This document shows, piece after piece, positions 12,701 to 23,702 of a DNA stretch of 64,000 nucleotides (position 1 is its first letter; each line of letters starts with the position of its first letter). The notes under the pieces were generated by a model that had not been told where the DNA came from, did no database searches, and saw only the letters and a program-made list of their open reading frames with translations. Source of the stretch: Brachionus manjavacas (lineage: Eukaryota; Rotifera; Eurotatoria; Ploima; Brachionidae); assembly GCA_019054805.1 (NCBI GenBank), contig JAHQIY010000002.1, forward strand, positions 6,510,001 to 6,574,000, read 5' to 3'. Both the position numbers and the translations under genes were made by a program.

Positions 12701-13120
12701 AAGTTTTATCATTTTACTTTTGATTATTTGCAACAATCGACGAGCTTTTTGGTGAATTACTGCGACTGTTTTGAAGTAAAAAAGAAGTAATAATGCCAAG
12801 TTAAAAACTGATATCATAAATAAAAGTATTAAATTTAGATCGAAATTTGAGCTTTGAAAATTAAATTTTATTTTGATTATTAAAATTTTTTTCAAATACT
12901 TTTTGGATTCAAAGGGAGCTATAAAACCAACAATGCACAAAATAATAGGTAAGCAGTTGTGAATAAATTCGTATCGATTTTTGAGCAAAAACGATCTGAT
13001 CAAAATTCTCGCTTTTAGCTTCTCATTTTTGAACTGGGATAAGATATTTTCGGTCTTATCGTGTAATCTCTTAAGACATTCATAATGGTCCAGACCCTCA
13101 GTATTAAAATTCGATCTCAT
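3766..13120 (-). CDS. TMEM94: TMEM94 orthologue (P-type ATPase-like ER membrane protein), about 19 exons
   Basis: Multi-exon gene of about 1,500 aa whose translated exons follow vertebrate TMEM94 from end to end. Start: ATG at 13120. Exons read (high to low): 13120-12455, 12406-12225, 12175-12073, 12020-11430, 11380-10869, 10818-10722, 10669-about 10478, 9500-9119, 9065-8982, 8935-8288, 8237-8026, 5157-4971, 4923-4798, 4746-about 4512, a possible small exon near 4452-4407, 4360-4257, 4182-4116, 4061-3903 and 3841-3766. Landmarks: VNLPLNLVVEGDLILVKPGQ (actuator-like), FSCIDKKGVLAWP where P-type pumps have DKTGTLT, SLKPLGLSILLN, GLDTGWNCHISL, LPRGIDNIRRHL, YGEIVCCLGSS, then hydrophobic C-terminal exons and the end DTKLGMNSPFV. 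Human TMEM94 has been linked to Mg2+ handling in the ER. The phosphorylated-Asp motif is degenerate, as in the family. The joins 10478/9500 and around 4510-4400 do not resolve cleanly. The 2.9-kb intron 8025-5158 holds LINE and FLYWCH fragments. Confidence 0.93.
5730..5915. repeat. Degenerate relative of the hAT-like MITE at 15.8 kb
   Basis: Starts with an AAAAGTCAAGTCTTTTTT-like end and finishes with GACTTAAACTTGTAACTT, resembling the subterminal AAGTC/GACTT repeats of the element at 15782-16160. The middle is GC-enriched. It lies in the large TMEM94 intron. No intact terminal repeats or target duplication seen. Confidence 0.35.
6022..6899 (-). mobile_element. 5'-truncated non-LTR retrotransposon (LINE) fragment: RT C-terminal part plus 3' tail
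   Basis: The minus strand encodes about 220 residues of the region after the polymerase core of a LINE reverse transcriptase: LEQWLNKWKMKISVENS, then FLGIKFDSKLNF, YKSLVGSILDYSFPCLNS, AIQNTAVRSILKLKYDTPS and YPTPLCNCYLTISSFFPE before a TGA near 6236. It resembles Jockey/CR1-group elements. The frame is uninterrupted from about 6899 to 6236, but the catalytic YxDD part is absent, so the copy is 5'-truncated. It is followed by a 3' tail with the stem GAGCT/AGCTC and CGGTACAG at about 6050-6070 and a T-rich (A-rich on the sense strand) end near 6022. It sits in the large TMEM94 intron in the same orientation as the gene. A second, more damaged copy is at 32585-33300. Confidence 0.85.
7308..7680 (+). 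pseudogene. FLYWCH-type zinc finger fragment with frameshift (transposon-derived)
   Basis: ATG at 7308 opens a frame with an FLYWCH-like finger: hydrophobic VVIFENQIYWW, then YCH...KC and a closing HFHD. This frame stops at 7590-7592. From about 7560 another frame continues with a basic stretch (GKRKRVSKNDRDEAHRNIVK), so a frameshift probably breaks one longer protein. FLYWCH fingers head many MULE-like transposase proteins and also some host proteins. Here there is no transposase core. A TATATATATAAA run at 7221-7232 sits about 80 bp upstream of the ATG and could be a promoter remnant. The fragment lies in the large TMEM94 intron, on the opposite strand to that gene. An unspliced intron is an alternative explanation for the frame change. 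Confidence 0.6.
7696..7834. repeat. Imperfect inverted repeat (foldback), arms of about 45 bp
   Basis: The left arm 7696-7743 (starting CCATTTTATTCTT, ending CCAATTCAAAAA) pairs with the right arm 7791-7834, read in reverse complement, with a few mismatches and a T-run length difference. The 47-bp spacer is AT-rich. It directly follows the FLYWCH fragment and could be the terminal structure of its parent element or an independent MITE. Confidence 0.6.
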
Positions 13121-15781
13121 TTTTAAAAATTCAGGTATCGTAATAACATTTTTAGCAAAAATTTTAAACGAATTGAAAATATTTGATAATGAATAATTTA
13201 TTCGAAAAAAATTATTTTGTTAAATTAACATTGCATGAATATCTGAACATAACTGCTTTTTAATAAAATTTAAATTTAAATCTTTGATTCTATATTTATA
13301 TTTTGAAGAGTATTCTAGTTTAAAATCTTAAAAGAAATCATAATTTATTTCAGGTAAAAATTTGATACTTATTTTTTAAATATTTATTCAAAGCTTATGG
13401 ATATTTAAAAAGTTGTAAAAATGTAGTATAAAAATAGTTTATTTGCACTTATTTTAGGCCATATATTTTTAGCCAAAAACATCTTTTTTAAATTATCTAC
13501 TTGATCAAAAACTACAAATTGAATATAAAGAACAAGTAAATAATAGTTTTTCATAAAAAACTATCAATGCTTCATTTGACTTTGAAAATTTTATCTTAAT
13601 TCGCACCTAAGGCTTAAAACATGTCTTTGGTTTGAGCCAAGAATGTTTTAACATGGGCGATATTTATTAAAACATTCTAAAAAATATTTTAAAATAAATT
13701 ATGGCATTTCAATTTTCATAAGATTAACTAAATTGGTTGATATCAGTTGTTTGAATTGACGAAAATATTTTTTGTAAAAAAGAATCTTATTGAATTGGCA
13801 AAATAGCTACAAAATAGATCACAAATGAGTTAATTTATTTTTTGATTTTTTTATAAAGAATATTAAATTTAAACTAAATATCTTAAATGGAAATATCAAA
13901 TCATCAATGTAACAATCAAAGCAGTTCAAATGTAAGATCGCTATTTCTAGCTGACTAAATATTGCCTAATTGAAGAAATAACTACTTTTGAGCAAAAATT
14001 AAAAAACTAGCCTTTTATCAAAATAATTTTTTAATGTAAATAATTAGAAAATTATTTTGCAATTGAATTTTTATTTATCTCAAATAAAATTATAAATTAA
14101 AAAATTTTTTTTTTTTTAAATATTGTATAAAATTACTCCTGATTCTATAACATTTTTTGGCTTTTATCTTTTAATTTGAGTGACATTTCAACTAACTAAA
14201 AATTTTTCAAAAAGTATCAACAAGTTCACCAGATATTTACCTGATGTTGTTAGTAAATTGAGACTCTTTAATGTTTCCAAATTGCTTTTAATTGTATTTA
14301 ATATATTGATCAGTCGAATTCGAAAGATCATTTTGAATCATTAAATAACTATTAAAATGCCCCAGAGACTTAATTTCCTTGAAGATAACTCGAAACTAAT
14401 TTACAGCAATTTTCAATAAAATTAGTGTTTTAAATTTTTTTCATTTAATTTATTAATCATGCTATGTTGTTGTTTTGCCACTTTTACCCCACGAATTAAG
14501 TATTAACTTAACAAATAAGTTAATGAATTGAAAACATTTAAGCTTGAGATTAATAAATTTTACAAAAAAATTTAGGCATAAAAATATTATTTTGTTCCAT
14601 TACTGAATTTATTTACTATTATCAAATAGATTTTTTGGTTCCACCAAAATTTATGCTAATATATTATTTTGACAAGAAGTAATTATTTGAAAAATTATAG
14701 GTTATCAAGTCATCTGCTTGAAAAAAATTTAACCCGAATCAAGGCAATGGCAAAACTTAGTTGTTAAAAAAATAAAAATTTGAATAAATAAAAAATAGAT
14801 AAAAATTCACAATAAATTAGCTTTTTTAATCATTTTATATTATCAGATTTTTTTAATTTGTACTTCGAAATTCAAAAAAAAATATTATTATTTCAATTTT
14901 TCTGATTTTTTGTTAAAATTTTGTTTAAATTTAATTTTGAAAAAATTTTGAGGGAAATAAACGAATTAAAATTTTCATTTAAAAAAAAATGGAGCTCTCT
15001 GAAATTGAATTTACGTAAGATTGCGTGAATTTCTGTAAAATTTTCGGAAATTACGTAAATACTGTTAAAAATTAAAAATTTCGAAAAAATCATGGATTTT
15101 TGATAATTTTGATAAATTCTTAATTTTTTGACCACAGTTCATAAAATAATTACTTTTATAGCGTAAAAAAGGCAAATAAAATAAAAAATACTGTTTTAAT
15201 TTTTTTTTAATCTAAAGCCGCAGATAATTCAATAATTCGACTCATCTTTTTTTTTATAGCCACTTTAATTTGAGAATTTAAATCATCTATTTTTTTACAT
15301 AAAAGTGAAAATATCTTTATACCAAGTTCAATTTTATAACTTGATAAAACTAAATACAACTTTAGTGAATCAAGAGAGCACCTCCTGGCCTATTTTAAAC
15401 ATTTAGAATTTGTATCGCATGCTCCAAAGTCTTGGTACCGCATGATTTTCAAGATAAGTTAAGTTCAGTTGAGATTTTTGTGAAAAATTAAAAACTTTGT
15501 TTGAACAATGCATTTGATTCAAAGCTACAAAATGAATTAAAAAAACAATTAAAAAATAAAAAAAATATTAATCTGTAATGCTCTTTCAAGCTAAATATTA
15601 ATTTCACTGCGGATCAAATACTTGAAACTTATCTTTAGAGTATGCAGAATAAGTTAAGAAAAATTTGACGGCAAATAGAATTTTATGACATATCATATTA
15701 TATTATAATTTAAATTATTTTTTTTAAGAACAGATGTCAAGTATTTTCAACAAAATGGTGTTGTTTCATTTAAGTTTTAAA
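13121..15781. other. Gene-free AT-rich stretch upstream of TMEM94
   Basis: No coding region, RNA gene or clear mobile element. It should include the TMEM94 promoter, but no convincing TATA box or other core element stands out from the AT-rich background. Confidence 0.35.
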
Positions 15782-16160
15782 CAGAGTTGTTTAAAAGTCC
15801 TAAATTAAAGTCCAAGTCAAGACTTTTTTTTTTTATTCTCAAAAGTAGTGTGTTTTACTTAAAGATGAGAGAGATTTAAATGAGTATTTTCATTAAAAAA
15901 TTGAATCTAAATAATAATTAAAAAAAGCCTATATATTTAAAAAGTGAATTTTTTATAAATTTTAAAAATGTTTTAAAAATTGTCTTTTTATCCAAAGCAA
16001 CCAAGTTTTTTGACAATTATTAATTTAACACAATTTAAGAATTTTCTAGTAATGATTTTCATCGCAAAAAAAAATTGTTAAGATTTTGGACTTTTGGGGA
16101 AAAAAAAATAAAGTCCGGACTTGGACTTGACTTTAGACTTGTGACTTTTAAACAACTCTG
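15782..16160. mobile_element. hAT-like MITE (379 bp) with terminal CAGAGTTGTTTAAAAGTC repeats
   Basis: The left end CAGAGTTGTTTAAAAGTC is repeated in inverted orientation at the right end (GACTTTTAAACAACTCTG, ending at 16160). The flanks are GTTTTAAA (15774-15781) and GTTTAAAA (16161-16168), an 8-bp near-duplication with one mismatch, as expected for hAT. Subterminal AAGTCCAAGTC/GACTTGGACTTGAC repeats follow at both ends, as in many hAT MITEs. The interior is AT-rich and non-coding. It sits 3' of the ROCO gene. Confidence 0.7.
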
Positions 16161-16264
16161 GTTTAAAATGCTGTAATATAAAACAACATAATATGCAAAA
16201 AAATTAAAACTTGTAAATTATCTCTAGGGTTAAAAGATTTATTTAAAAATTAAGACAACCAAAA

Positions 16265-16345
16265 AAATACAATAATAATAATATATAATAATAATAACTG
16301 CAATAGGAACCGAAGTGTCCCGCGGAGAGTGAAATAATATCAAAT
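16265..16345 (-). repeat. Possible LINE 3'-end remnant with (ATT)n tail
   Basis: On the minus strand a GC-rich stub (containing GGGACACTTCGGTTCC) is followed by an ATT-rich microsatellite at 16270-16296. A similar arrangement, a GC-rich stub followed by (ATT)n, lies at about 35200-35300. (ATT)n-type 3' ends occur on some LINEs. No coding sequence is attached. Confidence 0.3.
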
Positions 16346-16466
16346 ATGTAAATATTTAAATTCTAGCTCAAAAATAAACCTTAAATATTTTAATAAAAAA
16401 CTAATAATTTAAGTTAAAATGTTTTTATTCATATTTTCTAATAAAAACCGAATCGAATTTTTGGAT

Positions 16467-19400
16467 TTATTCATAAAGCATAAATTTTCTGGTAAAAAAT
16501 AAACCTGGATAGTAGACTGCAAGTTTATCTAAAATCAGACCAAGTTTATTTTTTAGCTCATCTAAAAAAGTAATATCTTGGCAAAATATTTCTATCTGTA
16601 TAGAATATTCATCACTATCCATCTCATCTAAACATTTAATGCGCATACATGTTCCATTTAAATCCCTGGCTATGATCACATTTTGCCAGTCGAATCTTTC
16701 GCAAACCAAATCCTGGATCAAAACAGAAAATTTACTGAAAAAATGCCATTCCATTTTGCACAAAGAATTAATCTCATAAATAGCCTTTAGCTTAAAAATT
16801 TCTTTAAAATCTTGATCGGGAAGAATTTTGAAATTTTCAAGCTCTTGAAAGTAATTAAACCGGACTGCTTCGATTTGAGATTTTCCCATTGAAGAGCTTC
16901 TTGAGTGGCGCTCCGAGTCCTCAAATTCGTCCAAATATTCATTTTCATTTGGACTCCATAGCTCTTTTTGCTTTCTCAACGAGTTTATTTCCTTGATTTC
17001 TTCTCGTCGTGAGCATATTTTATCAAAACGGGTAAAATACTTGTAAAACTCATCACCATATAAATCCGAATCGTAGATATTTGTCACAGATGCGTTTAAA
17101 TTTTTTTCCTTTTCATAGTCAGCTGTGCATTTAAATGGCAAAATAACCTGAAAATATGGACACTCGTCTTCCAGATATTGAGTTTCACTTTTATAAAGAA
17201 TCATAAAATGGTTAAGTATATCCACTGATTCATTTACTTGTTCAGAGTCCATTTGGTGTAAAGAAAAAGAAATGAATCTGAAAAGTTTGTCTTCCAAAAT
17301 GCCATATTTTTGGAACAAATCAACTGATTCCATGTACTTTGCATTGTCTCCAAAAAAGCCACAAGTATTGAATAATTTTATCCTATCACTTATTAAGTAA
17401 TCATTTAAATCATGTCTTATAAAAAGTCTCAAACAGTTGAGAATGTATTCGTAGTGTAAAAATATCGAATTGTTTTGGTTTACATCAAATTTGGGCCAAA
17501 AAATTTCACCAATTGTCTTGGCATAATTGAAAACATCGTTGGTTGTTATTTTGATTTTCTTGCTGGTTTTTATTAGCTTTACCAACTCTTGATTTGAATT
17601 TAACTTTTCAACAAACTCATCGTTATTAATGACTTTGGTTTTTAGTGTTGGCACAAAGCATTTAAGAATTCTGTTAAGTTCTAGAGGAACTGTTTTATTA
17701 AGCTGAATCGTGATCTTTTCGAGATCGTTGATTACTTTTTCGACAGATTTTTTCCTAAGGCTACAATCCACTACAGTAACTTGTTCATATATTTTTACTC
17801 TAGTATTTACATTTTTATCTATGTTGCTCAAAACTGATTTTAAATAAGACTTATTTTCGTCTGAAACGCTTGAATCATTTAGTAAATTTGCTATTTTAAA
17901 TTTCATTTTTTTCAATTTTTCAAAGTAGTCTTTGACTGAACGTCTTGAGTTTTCTTTGACCAAAGTCAATTTTTCATTTGTATCTTGTTCGGTTTGGTTT
18001 TCCTCTGTGATTCCGATTAGTTTAATGTTGATGGAATTTTTTTTAGGAAAATTTGAGTGCAAAAGAACAGAATTTATCCATGTTCCGATCAAATGGTCGT
18101 GATTTTGCGTATCGTACTCCGAGTGTTTGTAAACTATCACAAATATCGTTGGTTCGGTCTCGTGATCAATTGATGAAAAAAATAGAGAATGAACCAATTT
18201 GTACAGCTCGTTACCGCCAAAATCTAATATCATCCATTCGACTTTGTTAGAAGTTCGTTTGTAAAATTTACGAGCCACTATAGTTCTAAAATCTTATAAA
18301 GAATAATTATTAAAGAAAATTATTAAATTTCAAAAGTTTAAGTTTTTTTGAAATTATCTAATAAAAATTTTTTTTTTTTCAAATTCAAATTTATTTATTT
18401 TTTTCTTAAAAATTAAATGCTTGGCAAATGCAAAGCAAAAACACAATAATAATCATAATAATAATCTACAAAAGGTTTGACCTATAGAGAAAGTCTTGAG
18501 ATCTCACTTTGATAGCTAAAAAGAGTATCTGCCGCTAAGTAAAAATAATCAAGCTTCGTTTTCAAAATGAGATTATTTCGAAGACAGTGAGTTCAATTAT
18601 CAACAAAATTTTTAAATAAAATTTCCAAGATTACCGGAGAATACCGTTATTTTTATTTTTACTAAAATTAACGTATAATGATATAAATTAGACCTTTTTT
18701 CTATTATTTTCATAATTTTTTTATTTTTAATATTAACAATTTTACGGAATTTTGTGAGTGCCTAAAATTGTTGTCCAAAATTCCTATTTAATAAAAATCA
18801 TAATAAAATATGTAAATATTAAAATTAAAATTTTATGAAATCTGACACGATGTTCAAATCTATCTAGTTTTTAAAATATTGAACTTTTTTTTAAACTTTT
18901 TTTTGTTTGCATGTTCAACCCTATGAACTGATCAATACCCTGATCGGACTTTGCTATCAGTTGTTATTAAATTTAAAATACTATTTTGATGCATCGAAAC
19001 AGAGAATTGTATCCTTATTAAATCAAGCTATTGCATATCTTTTTCTGATATTTTTTGCAGAAGTTAAAGTGAAAAAACCTCAAAAACTTACGATTTTCAT
19101 TAAAAAATTGAAAGTTAGAAAATTCGTCATGTTTTTAAATATCAAATATCTTTTGATCAAACTTATATATTGACTTGAAATTGTGCACCCTAATTTTATC
19201 GAATACAATCTTTTAAGAAAGTAGCATTTTGAAGATTTAAATAAAAAATGTATTTTTTTCGTGTTTTTTTTAATAATTTTTTTTAATTTCTGGATAAGCA
19301 CTTTTTAAAAGAATTGTCGAACTATTTTAGGAAATAGATCACAAATAGTTCGTCTTAGAAATGATAAATCTGAGCCAACATCTCTAAAACTAGGAGTACC

Positions 19401-22400
19401 GTAAGAATCAGTCTCGTGTAGCCGAATGGTTTGTGTGCTAGTCATGGAAGCAGAGGATCGAGGGTCTGAAAAAATCTTCAAAATATCTCTGCAGAATGGG
19501 GTGAATGCTTAAACCCCTTTGATCATAAAAAAAGAGGGACCAGTTTCGACTGGATAATAATAACGATATAGATGAATAACTCGATGTAGTACCTCTGTTT
19601 TTAATTGGAGCCGTTGCTCAAAAAGGTACCCGAAAAAGAGATGAGCGTGTCCCTATTATCCTCCAGGATAGAAAAGGGACAATTATAAGGATCAGTCTTA
19701 GATTCACTTATTTTTTTTTTGGAAATGACTGACTATTTATGTTAAAGAACCCTAGTATAAAAATGTTTGCTGGTGACACGATAATTAGTCACCCAGATAA
19801 GGATTAAGAAACAATTTTTAAAAACTTTAAATAAAAACATTGAAAATAAATGCTATAGCATAAAAATACAATAAAGAGCTCGTTTTACTGCTTTTTATTT
19901 CATTATCAAAAAATATATTAAAAATACAATAATTCAATTTCTTTACTGAAGAATTTTTAATTTTGAAGTCGAGGGTTATTTTATATTAAAAACTAAAATG
20001 CTAGAACTTTAATAGAAGTGATTTTGATGAATTTAGCTAAATTGGATCACATATATTTTAAATCAGCAAATTCCCACAAAATTCATCTAATACTCATTAT
20101 GCTTCATATTCACAAGTGAATGCTTCTAAAACCTGAAACATTAAATTTTATCATCCAAAAAATATAAAAAATGTCAAATTCATTAAATTCCGTGATAAAT
20201 AATTAAGAGTTGTTCAGATGTAATTGTGCTTGCAAATGTGAAAGAAATTGTATTTAAACTTTTTTTTTGTCTGAATTTTTGAAGAAATATTGATTAATTT
20301 TGATTAAATTTTTTTTTTTTAAATTCTTGTGTTTGATGAAACCTAAATCTCAAATTTAAAAAAAATAAAATAAAATTTCAATAAAATAGCAAAAAATAAA
20401 GCATTCAAAGTCAGAATTTAACTTTGGCTTTTGACCAGTTCTGAATTCAAGTTAAAGTTAACTTGAAAAAAAAATTAATTCAAAAAATTTAAGGATAATT
20501 TTTAGGTGAATTTGAAAAGAGTACTTAATGAATTATTACGTTCAGAATTTTAAATACTTTTCCGAAAGCTGGACTATTCAATTCCTTTATCTAAGTTATC
20601 ATTTTGACTTGAGTTGTAACTTTTAAACAATGTTGTCAAAAACTGAAATTAATTTTCGGAAATCTTAATCAAAATATTTAAAAGAAAAATTTAGAAAAAG
20701 ATTTGAAATTTTTAATTGCGCACTGAAATTAAAAGTTTATTTTTGATATGTCTAAAAATAACGATATTTATTTGGTCACCTATTTTCTAGTCAAATAAAA
20801 TTTTAAATCAAAAATAAATACCTTTTTTTGAATCTAAATTCAATTCTCGTTGATTATTAAAAAAGCAATTGACCAAATTGCTTTTGCCGGTGCCAGAACA
20901 GCCAAGAAATATCAATTTTGAATAATAAGTATAGCTCAAATTGCATTGATTGTATCCTGATAAATATTCGTAAATTTTTGACAAGTTGTTTGTTTGCCAA
21001 ATATCTTTGGGCGGAATAATTAGAGGATTACCGATCACCCATAGCCCTGTTTTATTGAGCTTTTCGTATGAATGTGAATTCTGAAGCAATTGCAGTTTGC
21101 TTATTTTAGGAGAAATATGCGTAAGTTTATTGTAGCTCAGGTCAAAATATTTCAAGGATTTGATTTCAAAAACCAAATCAGCCACATCAGTAATTTGATT
21201 TTTTTCCAAGTTAAATATTTCCAATTTTTGCAGAACTGACACCGAACCAGCTACCGTTTTTAAATTATTGTTGCTCAGCAAAAACTCTCTTAAATTTGGT
21301 AAATTCATTCTACCAGGAATGTCCGAAATTTGATTAAAACTAAGATCTATTTTTTCAATGTTAGGCAAATCGAGAATCTCATTGGGAATTTCTTTGAGCA
21401 AATTTTTTGACATCGACAATATTCTTAACGACTGGCTCATGGATCTCAAAGATAAATCAGATAATTTTTCAAAATAGTTACTATCCAAACATAGCTCATG
21501 TAAATTTTTTAAGCAATTTTCTGGCAAATTGTTAATTTTGGTAAACTTTAGGTCAAGAATTCGTAAATTTTCCAGTTCGAACACAACTATAGGAACATGT
21601 TCGCTTCTAATTTGTCCTTTGCTGATCAAATTTTCCATATAGCTATCCAGTAATGCCGTAAAGGTCCTGTAACTCATTTTTAAGCTCTCTAGCTTTATGC
21701 AGTCTTTGAGTGAGTCCGGCAGACTTTCGATCTGATTAGCCATAAGCAATATTTCGGCTAATTCGGAACAAAAGCCGATTTCGACCGGCAGAGTGGTTAG
21801 ATTGCATTGGGATAAGTTCAAGTGAGTTAACCTCTGCAGATTGCCAACATCTGGGACAAGAAGGCCAATTTTATTTCGGCTAATGTCCAGTTTTTCAAGC
21901 GAAACACAAAGCCAGACCGTGGTTGGGATATAGCGAAGATTACATTCGCTAATACTAAGATATTTCAGGTTTCTTAAAAGTCTCATGTCCAGCGGAAGAC
22001 ATTTTACATCATCTACATCTTTGACTCTGAGAGGGTTTTTGCTCAAGTCTAAATATTCCAAATTTATCAAGTCTGCTATTTCGGGTGGCAGCGATCGCAG
22101 ATTATTTCCACTCAAAATTAATGTACGCAGTGTGAATTCTTGAAAAAAAATTAATTTTATTTTTGAGAAATTTTTTTTTTTAGGCTTTTACTTTGAAATA
22201 GTTTAGAATTGAGTGCAGTTAGACCTTGGCCTGTTAAATCTTCCAGTTCTGGAGTTGATTTTGGCGCTGAGTCGAAATATGAGCTTTCTAGGAAATCGTT
22301 TTTTGACTCTTTGCCTGTTAGTCTTCGCTTGGGACTTTTGCTTTTAGAGCTTGATTTTAAGCTTTTTACACTCTTGCCACTTTTTACCGGAGATTCATTT

Positions 22401-22489
22401 TTTGTCGGGGATTTTGATTTAGATTTTTTACTTTTAGCTGACAAAGACGACTTGGAATCTCTTTCTCCAGCAGGTTTTTTCTCATCCAT
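16467..22489 (-). CDS. LRR-Roc-COR (ROCO) protein without kinase domain, MFHAS1-like
   Basis: Three coding exons (22489-22192, 22138-20822, 18277-16467) join in frame to 1,141 codons. Residues 1-90 are Lys/Ser-rich low complexity. Exon 2 carries about a dozen leucine-rich repeats (for example LRSLPPEIADLINLEYLDLS, LEKLDISRNKIG) and then GNPLIIPPKDIW and the Roc P-loop GCSGTGKSN. Exon 3 resumes Roc with WMILDFGGNELYKLVHSLFF (switch II, DFGG for DxxG), then FVIVYKHSEYD, and continues through a COR-like region (EIFWPKFD, YGILED) to a TAA at 16467. No kinase, WD40 or ankyrin sequence follows, so the layout is LRR-Roc-COR, as in MFHAS1. The family consists of GTP-binding signalling scaffolds; the exact orthologue and partners are not certain. 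The third exon is best opened at AG before 18277; a site 8 bp upstream would bring a stop. Intron 20821-18278 contains a SINE and a degenerate MITE. Confidence 0.85.
19402..19698 (+). mobile_element. tRNA-derived SINE with 13-bp target-site duplication
   Basis: The body 19415-19685 is flanked by TAAGAATCAGTCT (19402-19414) and TAAGGATCAGTCT (19686-19698), a 13-bp duplication with one mismatch. The 5' part has Pol III promoter boxes at tRNA-like spacing: TAGCCGAATGG at 19419-19429 (A box) and GGATCGAGGGTC at 19455-19466 (B-box-like). Downstream is a unique body and a 3' terminal hairpin (TGTCCC ... GGGACA enclosing TATCC/GGATA). It lies inside intron 2 of the ROCO gene, on the opposite strand. 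There is no A-rich tail. The head resembles a tRNA-Ser/Leu-type sequence, but the parent tRNA is not certain. Confidence 0.75.
20205..20640. repeat. Possible degenerate copy of the 15.8-kb hAT-like MITE
   Basis: Begins AGAGTTGTTCAGATGTAATTG and ends TTGACTTGAGTTGTAACTT followed by TTAAACAATGTTG, resembling the two ends of the element at 15782-16160. Similarity is partial and no target duplication was seen. It lies in the large ROCO intron. Confidence 0.3.
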
Positions 22490-22553
22490 TATTTAAATTT
22501 TGATATTTTTTATAATTTTTATTTGAAAAAGTTTTCGCTTTGCATAAAATAAA

Positions 22554-22566
22554 GTTGCTATGCAAC
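22554..22566. promoter_or_regulatory. Palindromic GTTGC-TAT-GCAAC, X-box-like site in ROCO promoter
   Basis: GTTGCTATGCAAC lies 65 bp upstream of the ROCO start codon. It carries both RFX half-sites (GTTGC and GCAAC) but with a 3-bp core, one base shorter than the usual GTTGCCATGGCAAC form. It may be a weak RFX site or a chance palindrome. Confidence 0.3.
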
Positions 22567-23702
22567 TAATTCTGAAATAAAGAAAAGTTTTTTGAATAAT
22601 CCTGTAAATTTTGGTGAACTCTTAATGGTACGATTAATAAAAACAAGTCATGTGTAATAGAATTCAACTGATTTAAATCGTGAAAAAGCTAAATACAAAG
22701 CAGAATTAGATCAAATAATAAAATGCTTACTATTATTAAATAAATAGATATATGTTAAATTTCATTTATTAAATTCTTAGCTTTTTCAGCTCCTAAAAAA
22801 CAAACTTCAAGTAAAAATAAATAAATTTCAAATTTCAAATTAAAATTTAATGATATTTCCGATGGAATGGAAATCAATTCTTTTAAAATGTTTTTTTTTA
22901 TTTTATTGTTTTCTTAATTTTTAATTGTGTTACAATTAAAAAACATTTTTTAATTTTCAAAATTAGACTCATTAGATAGAATACGAATAGTAACATGTCA
23001 TAAACGAATTATGTACGATGTATGATTTCGTAACATTAACAATAATTCATATCTCAATGTAAGTAGTGTTGGAGAACGGAGCGACGGTGGCATTGGCGGT
23101 GTTATATTCAAAACGCTAAAATCTACTTCATTAAATAAAAATTGTTCACAAATTGAAAAAATTGACAAAATATTTAAAATTTTCCTTTAATCTTCAAAAA
23201 ATTAAAAATGTTATTGAAAAAAATATATTTCAAGAGTAAATTATTGAATCATTTCATCATTGAAATTTCCTATTTTTTGCGTAAATTTACGTAATTTAAC
23301 AATAAATTACTTTGGCATTTTTAGTAAATTAACGTATAAAATGATAAACTTCAAAAAGCTTAAAAAAGAACGATTTTTAGAATTAGAAAAAAAAAATTTT
23401 CCCCTTTTCAAATAAAAAACTAATTTAAAATAAAAAAATGGCAAATTTTCGTCAAAAAATGAGAAAAAAATAGAATTTTATTTTCGTATATAAAAATAAT
23501 TTTATTAATGAAATTTGCAAAAAATTTTTTGTTAACTTTTGAAATTTTATCATTTTATACGTAAATTTACGTAAAAAATGATAAATTCCAATTATGAAAT
23601 TACAACTGTAAATAGATTTAATTTTCTCTAAAAGACAACATAAATTTAATTTAATTTAATATAATTTGTTTTTTTTAATTTTTATCTGATTTAAAAAGTG
23701 CA
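22567..23702. other. Gene-free stretch with AT-rich foldback repeats
   Basis: No gene. A GC-rich patch at about 23063-23105 begins TAGTGTTGGAGAACGG, resembling one hAT-like terminus with no partner end visible. An inverted repeat built on TTTACGTATAAAATGATAAA (left about 23316-23358, right about 23537-23585) brackets about 180 bp of AT-rich DNA and may be a MITE. Confidence 0.35.

Noticed and set aside
18907-19301. Open frames of 73-88 codons in the large ROCO intron
   Set aside because: Low-complexity AT-rich translations without homology; they lie inside an intron between two exons of a confirmed gene.
23063-23105. Second hAT element suggested by TAGTGTTGGAGAACGG
   Set aside because: Only one end is visible; no inverted partner or target duplication was found within 1 kb.
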